Assembly: GCA_012727625.1 (NCBI GenBank)
Contig: JAAYGP010000130.1
Coordinates: 1-15,755 of the forward strand
Source of the DNA: Clostridiaceae bacterium
GTDB lineage: Bacteria; Bacillota; Clostridia; DSM-8532
Direction: 5' to 3'
DNA length: 15,755 nt
Part shown: positions 13,806 to 15,755 of the stretch, piece by piece
Numbering within the stretch: the stretch's first letter is position 1
Layout of the letters: each line of letters opens with the position of its first letter
The notes under the pieces: generated by a model
What the model saw: only the letters and a program-made list of their open reading frames with translations
Databases searched by the model: none
Told to the model about the DNA's origin: nothing
Program-made: the position numbers and the translations under genes

Positions 13806-14867
13806 TTAAAAATAAGGAGTAACTGTCTGAAAGCTCTTATATTCAGCAGGTATTGACAAAAGCTCTGTGATATTCTGCAAAATGGAATTATCAAAGGTAA
13901 GGCTTGACCAATCACCGGTTAACGCATAAAGCCCATTAATAATAAACAGGTTATTAAACTCGTCAGGTATACTGTCTTTTGTGCAATCCCCGGCAAGAAC
14001 CCACCTGATTTTTTTCTCAGAAATGCTCTGGTTCAGCATATTTTTCAGGCACCTCACCTGGTTTAACTGTGTTATTTCAAAAGGTATCAATATTAACGAG
14101 GAGAATTCAAGCCAATATTTCATAAAGGGTCCCGCGTTAAGTTCAATATCGGCGATTACATTTTTGAAGCTCCCCCACGACACAAGCGCTTCAACGAGAA
14201 TTCCAAATTCCTTTTCAGTTAGCTCCCATAAATCCTTTGGATTATCCATCGGCAAAATAAGGTTTATTCCATTATGGATATTATGAACAGCGCTTTCCAA
14301 AGCTAATGGCACATTGGTTTTTGATGCCTTGATATGATACAAAACATCGGACAGGTTCTTCTGATTTCTGTGCGAACACTGCTCCGTTGAATAAAAGGGA
14401 AAAGACTCGAAATTGATATATATGTTTTCAGGGGATGATTTGCTCAGATACAAAGCCAGAGTTGATTTCAGCCGCGGTTCGGGAGACATGCAGACAATAA
14501 GCTCACTTTTTCCCGCCTTACCCCAGCCTGGCCGATCAAAAGCTGAAATTGCGGATAAAATCTCAGAACAAAGGGTTGGTGCCGGCAAATACTTATCTAT
14601 ATGCTTTAATTCAATATTTGCGGGTTCAACAGGCTGCCCGAGTATAATAGTGTTGAATTTTGAGATTAACACCGGATCCAATAATTTCTCACCCACGAGT
14701 AATACGTCAATATGCAAATCCGTTTCACTTAAAAACCTTAAAAGGCTTTCCTTTTCTGTAAAAGCCATAATTTGAAACTGGCCGGCCCTGTTTTCCCTGA
14801 ACCATTTTGCAAGACGGCTTATATAAGCCTCATCCTGATCTGCTATTACCATACTGAGAAATATCAA
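13806..14867 (-). CDS. CpaE-like pilus assembly protein with degenerate receiver and P-loop
   Basis: A 353-residue protein with the two-part layout of CpaE. Residues 1-110 resemble a response-regulator receiver domain (acidic pair D10/D12, strand DVLLVGE, C-terminal lysine and proline in DKYLPAP), but the position of the phosphorylated aspartate is not acidic. Residues 120-340 resemble a MinD/ParA-type ATPase. Where the usual KGGxGKTT P-loop is expected it reads MSPEPRLKSTLALYL; the glycines are lost and only K134-S135-T136 remain. The paired DxxP-type strand (INFESFPF) is also altered. It is therefore probably a non-catalytic localisation or scaffold protein. Adjacency to cpaF supports the call. 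Start is TTG at 14867 with AGGGGTGA upstream; ATG at 14852 would be too far from that site. Confidence 0.7.
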   Translation of the reverse strand: MIFLSMVIADQDEAYISRLAKWFRENRAGQFQIMAFTEKESLLRFLSETDLHIDVLLVGEKLLDPVLISKFNTIILGQPVEPANIELKHIDKYLPAPTLCSEILSAISAFDRPGWGKAGKSELIVCMSPEPRLKSTLALYLSKSSPENIYINFESFPFYSTEQCSHRNQKNLSDVLYHIKASKTNVPLALESAVHNIHNGINLILPMDNPKDLWELTEKEFGILVEALVSWGSFKNVIADIELNAGPFMKYWLEFSSLILIPFEITQLNQVRCLKNMLNQSISEKKIRWVLAGDCTKDSIPDEFNNLFIINGLYALTGDWSSLTFDNSILQNITELLSIPAEYKSFQTVTPYF

Positions 14868-14956
14868 AATCTCACCCCTGATATCTTATTGATAATACGG
14901 ATATAATTACTTTTAGCAATATTATCTTCATTCTTTGGTAATGTTTATGTATTAAG

Positions 14957-14985
14957 ATTGTCCACCATTTTTCAAAAAATGTCAA
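14957..14985 (-). promoter_or_regulatory. candidate promoter of the cpaE-cpaF pair
   Basis: A perfect TTGACA (14980-14985) lies 17 bases before GACAAT (14957-14962, four of six consensus bases) on the minus strand, between the yunB-like gene and the CpaE-like gene. A CTGAAT/ATTCAG inverted repeat just upstream may belong to the end of yunB. Confidence 0.4.
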
Positions 14986-15004
14986 TAGCTGAATTCAACA
15001 ACAT

Positions 15005-15670
15005 TCAGTGAATTATGGTTTCAGATACAATGAAAACTCTTTCTATGCGCCTTTCTACCCTGTGGAACGGAAGGAAAATTTTAATTTTAACTGAAATCTC
15101 CATCTTCAGGCGATGGACCTTTTGATTTTCACCTGCATTTTCCATTGAAAACTCAGGGGTTACATTTACTTTCCCTGTCGGAACAATTCTTACAGGAGCA
15201 TTCATGATAAAAGAAGCAAGTATTCCGTTTTCCATGATACCGCCAAAATTCTTTTTTATTTTATTATTATCTGTATTTTCCAATCCTGATAAAATGTTTT
15301 CAGACAAGGCCAATGCAAATTCATTGGCACCGATAACATCATTTTTAACGGACAATACTTTCCCATTACGGTTCTTTGAAATTATAAGGAAATCATTTTC
15401 CCTGAAGCTTTTTCTTGCTTTAATGACTTCATTGTCAATACATTCATTGACTATACTAATGATATTATTCTCAATAACGGCTGAGGCTGCATTGTTATAT
15501 TTGTTATATATATTGCATAAAGTGAGAATTAAAAACACCATGCACATAATATACCGAACAAAAACCAAGGCATTCTGAATATGTGCCCTAACCTGAAAGC
15601 ACCGTCCTGAAGTTTCACGATATCTGGTTCTGATGTATGGGATATATCTTGATTCCATATACTTTCTCAT
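15005..15670 (-). CDS. yunB: YunB-like sporulation protein
   Basis: A 221-residue protein from ATG at 15670, preceded by GGGGGT at good spacing. The frame stays open to the right window edge (another ATG at 15754), but no site supports the longer start. After a basic N-terminus comes one membrane segment (about residues 35-52, MCMVFLILTLCNIY region). The exported or intermembrane part then follows the YunB pattern: IVNECIDNEVIKA, FLIISKNRNGKVLSVKND, a helix with FALALSENILSGLE, and the C-terminal APVRIVPTGKV, SMENAGENQKVHRLKMEI and a final VSETII. In Bacillus subtilis YunB is made in the mother cell under SigE and is needed for normal spore formation. The glycine-rich SLLxGRGP-type loop typical of YunB is weakly kept here, so this is a divergent member. 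Confidence 0.8.
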   Translation of the reverse strand: MRKYMESRYIPYIRTRYRETSGRCFQVRAHIQNALVFVRYIMCMVFLILTLCNIYNKYNNAASAVIENNIISIVNECIDNEVIKARKSFRENDFLIISKNRNGKVLSVKNDVIGANEFALALSENILSGLENTDNNKIKKNFGGIMENGILASFIMNAPVRIVPTGKVNVTPEFSMENAGENQKVHRLKMEISVKIKIFLPFHRVERRIERVFIVSETIIH

Positions 15671-15755
15671 AAAAATACCCCCATACAAACAATACGTAGT
15701 GTCAAAAATCCTCGATGGATTTTGACCTAAACCTTTTATTTCACTGGCTTTCACC

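Noticed and set aside
15671..15754. Longer start (ATG at 15754) for the yunB-like gene
   Set aside because: No good ribosome binding site is visible at the window edge, while ATG at 15670 has GGGGGT at proper spacing and gives a normal-looking N-terminus before the membrane segment.

Overview
The window looks like chromosomal DNA of an AT-rich, spore-forming Firmicute of the class Clostridia, probably a Ruminiclostridium/Acetivibrio-type lineage. The grounds are purine-rich ribosome binding sites, consensus SigA-type promoters, a short 216-residue EF-Ts, a YunB-type sporulation protein and an acetogen-style set of folate one-carbon enzymes. This placement is inferred from gene content and style only. 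No rRNA, tRNA, CRISPR array, insertion sequence or integrase was seen.

Layout. Positions 1-1451 (minus) hold the 5' part of a Ser/Thr kinase gene fused to a CpaE/MinD-like domain; it runs off the left edge. A yjbQ gene follows, then the two ends of an Rsm22-type methyltransferase gene whose catalytic middle is missing. Next comes the core translation cluster rpsB-tsf-pyrH-frr (minus), ending in a small unknown gene and a terminator. It has a clear promoter and a foldable leader upstream of rpsB, and a strong hairpin between tsf and pyrH. Upstream of it are two overlapping genes, a tandem-duplicated DUF1538 membrane protein and a tandem-duplicated PII-like protein, preceded by an intergenic region full of inverted repeats.

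The right half contains fhs-folD (minus) and, diverging from it, a methyltetrahydrofolate methyltransferase gene (plus). Together these cover formate activation, interconversion of one-carbon units on tetrahydrofolate and methyl transfer to a corrinoid protein. The roughly 420-bp divergent region carries a promoter for each side and two near-identical dyad sites. Beyond it lie two Tad-type pilus assembly genes (CpaF ATPase and a degenerate CpaE-like protein) with none of the usual tad partners, then a yunB-like sporulation gene at the right edge.

The most interesting points are: (1) the paired internal duplications of the DUF1538 protein and its PII-like partner, which suggest a two-lobed transporter with a matching two-domain sensor; (2) the kinase-CpaE fusion whose P-loop lacks its lysine; (3) the collapsed Rsm22 gene; (4) a long-range-paired rpsB leader; and (5) the paired operator-like dyads in the one-carbon divergent region.
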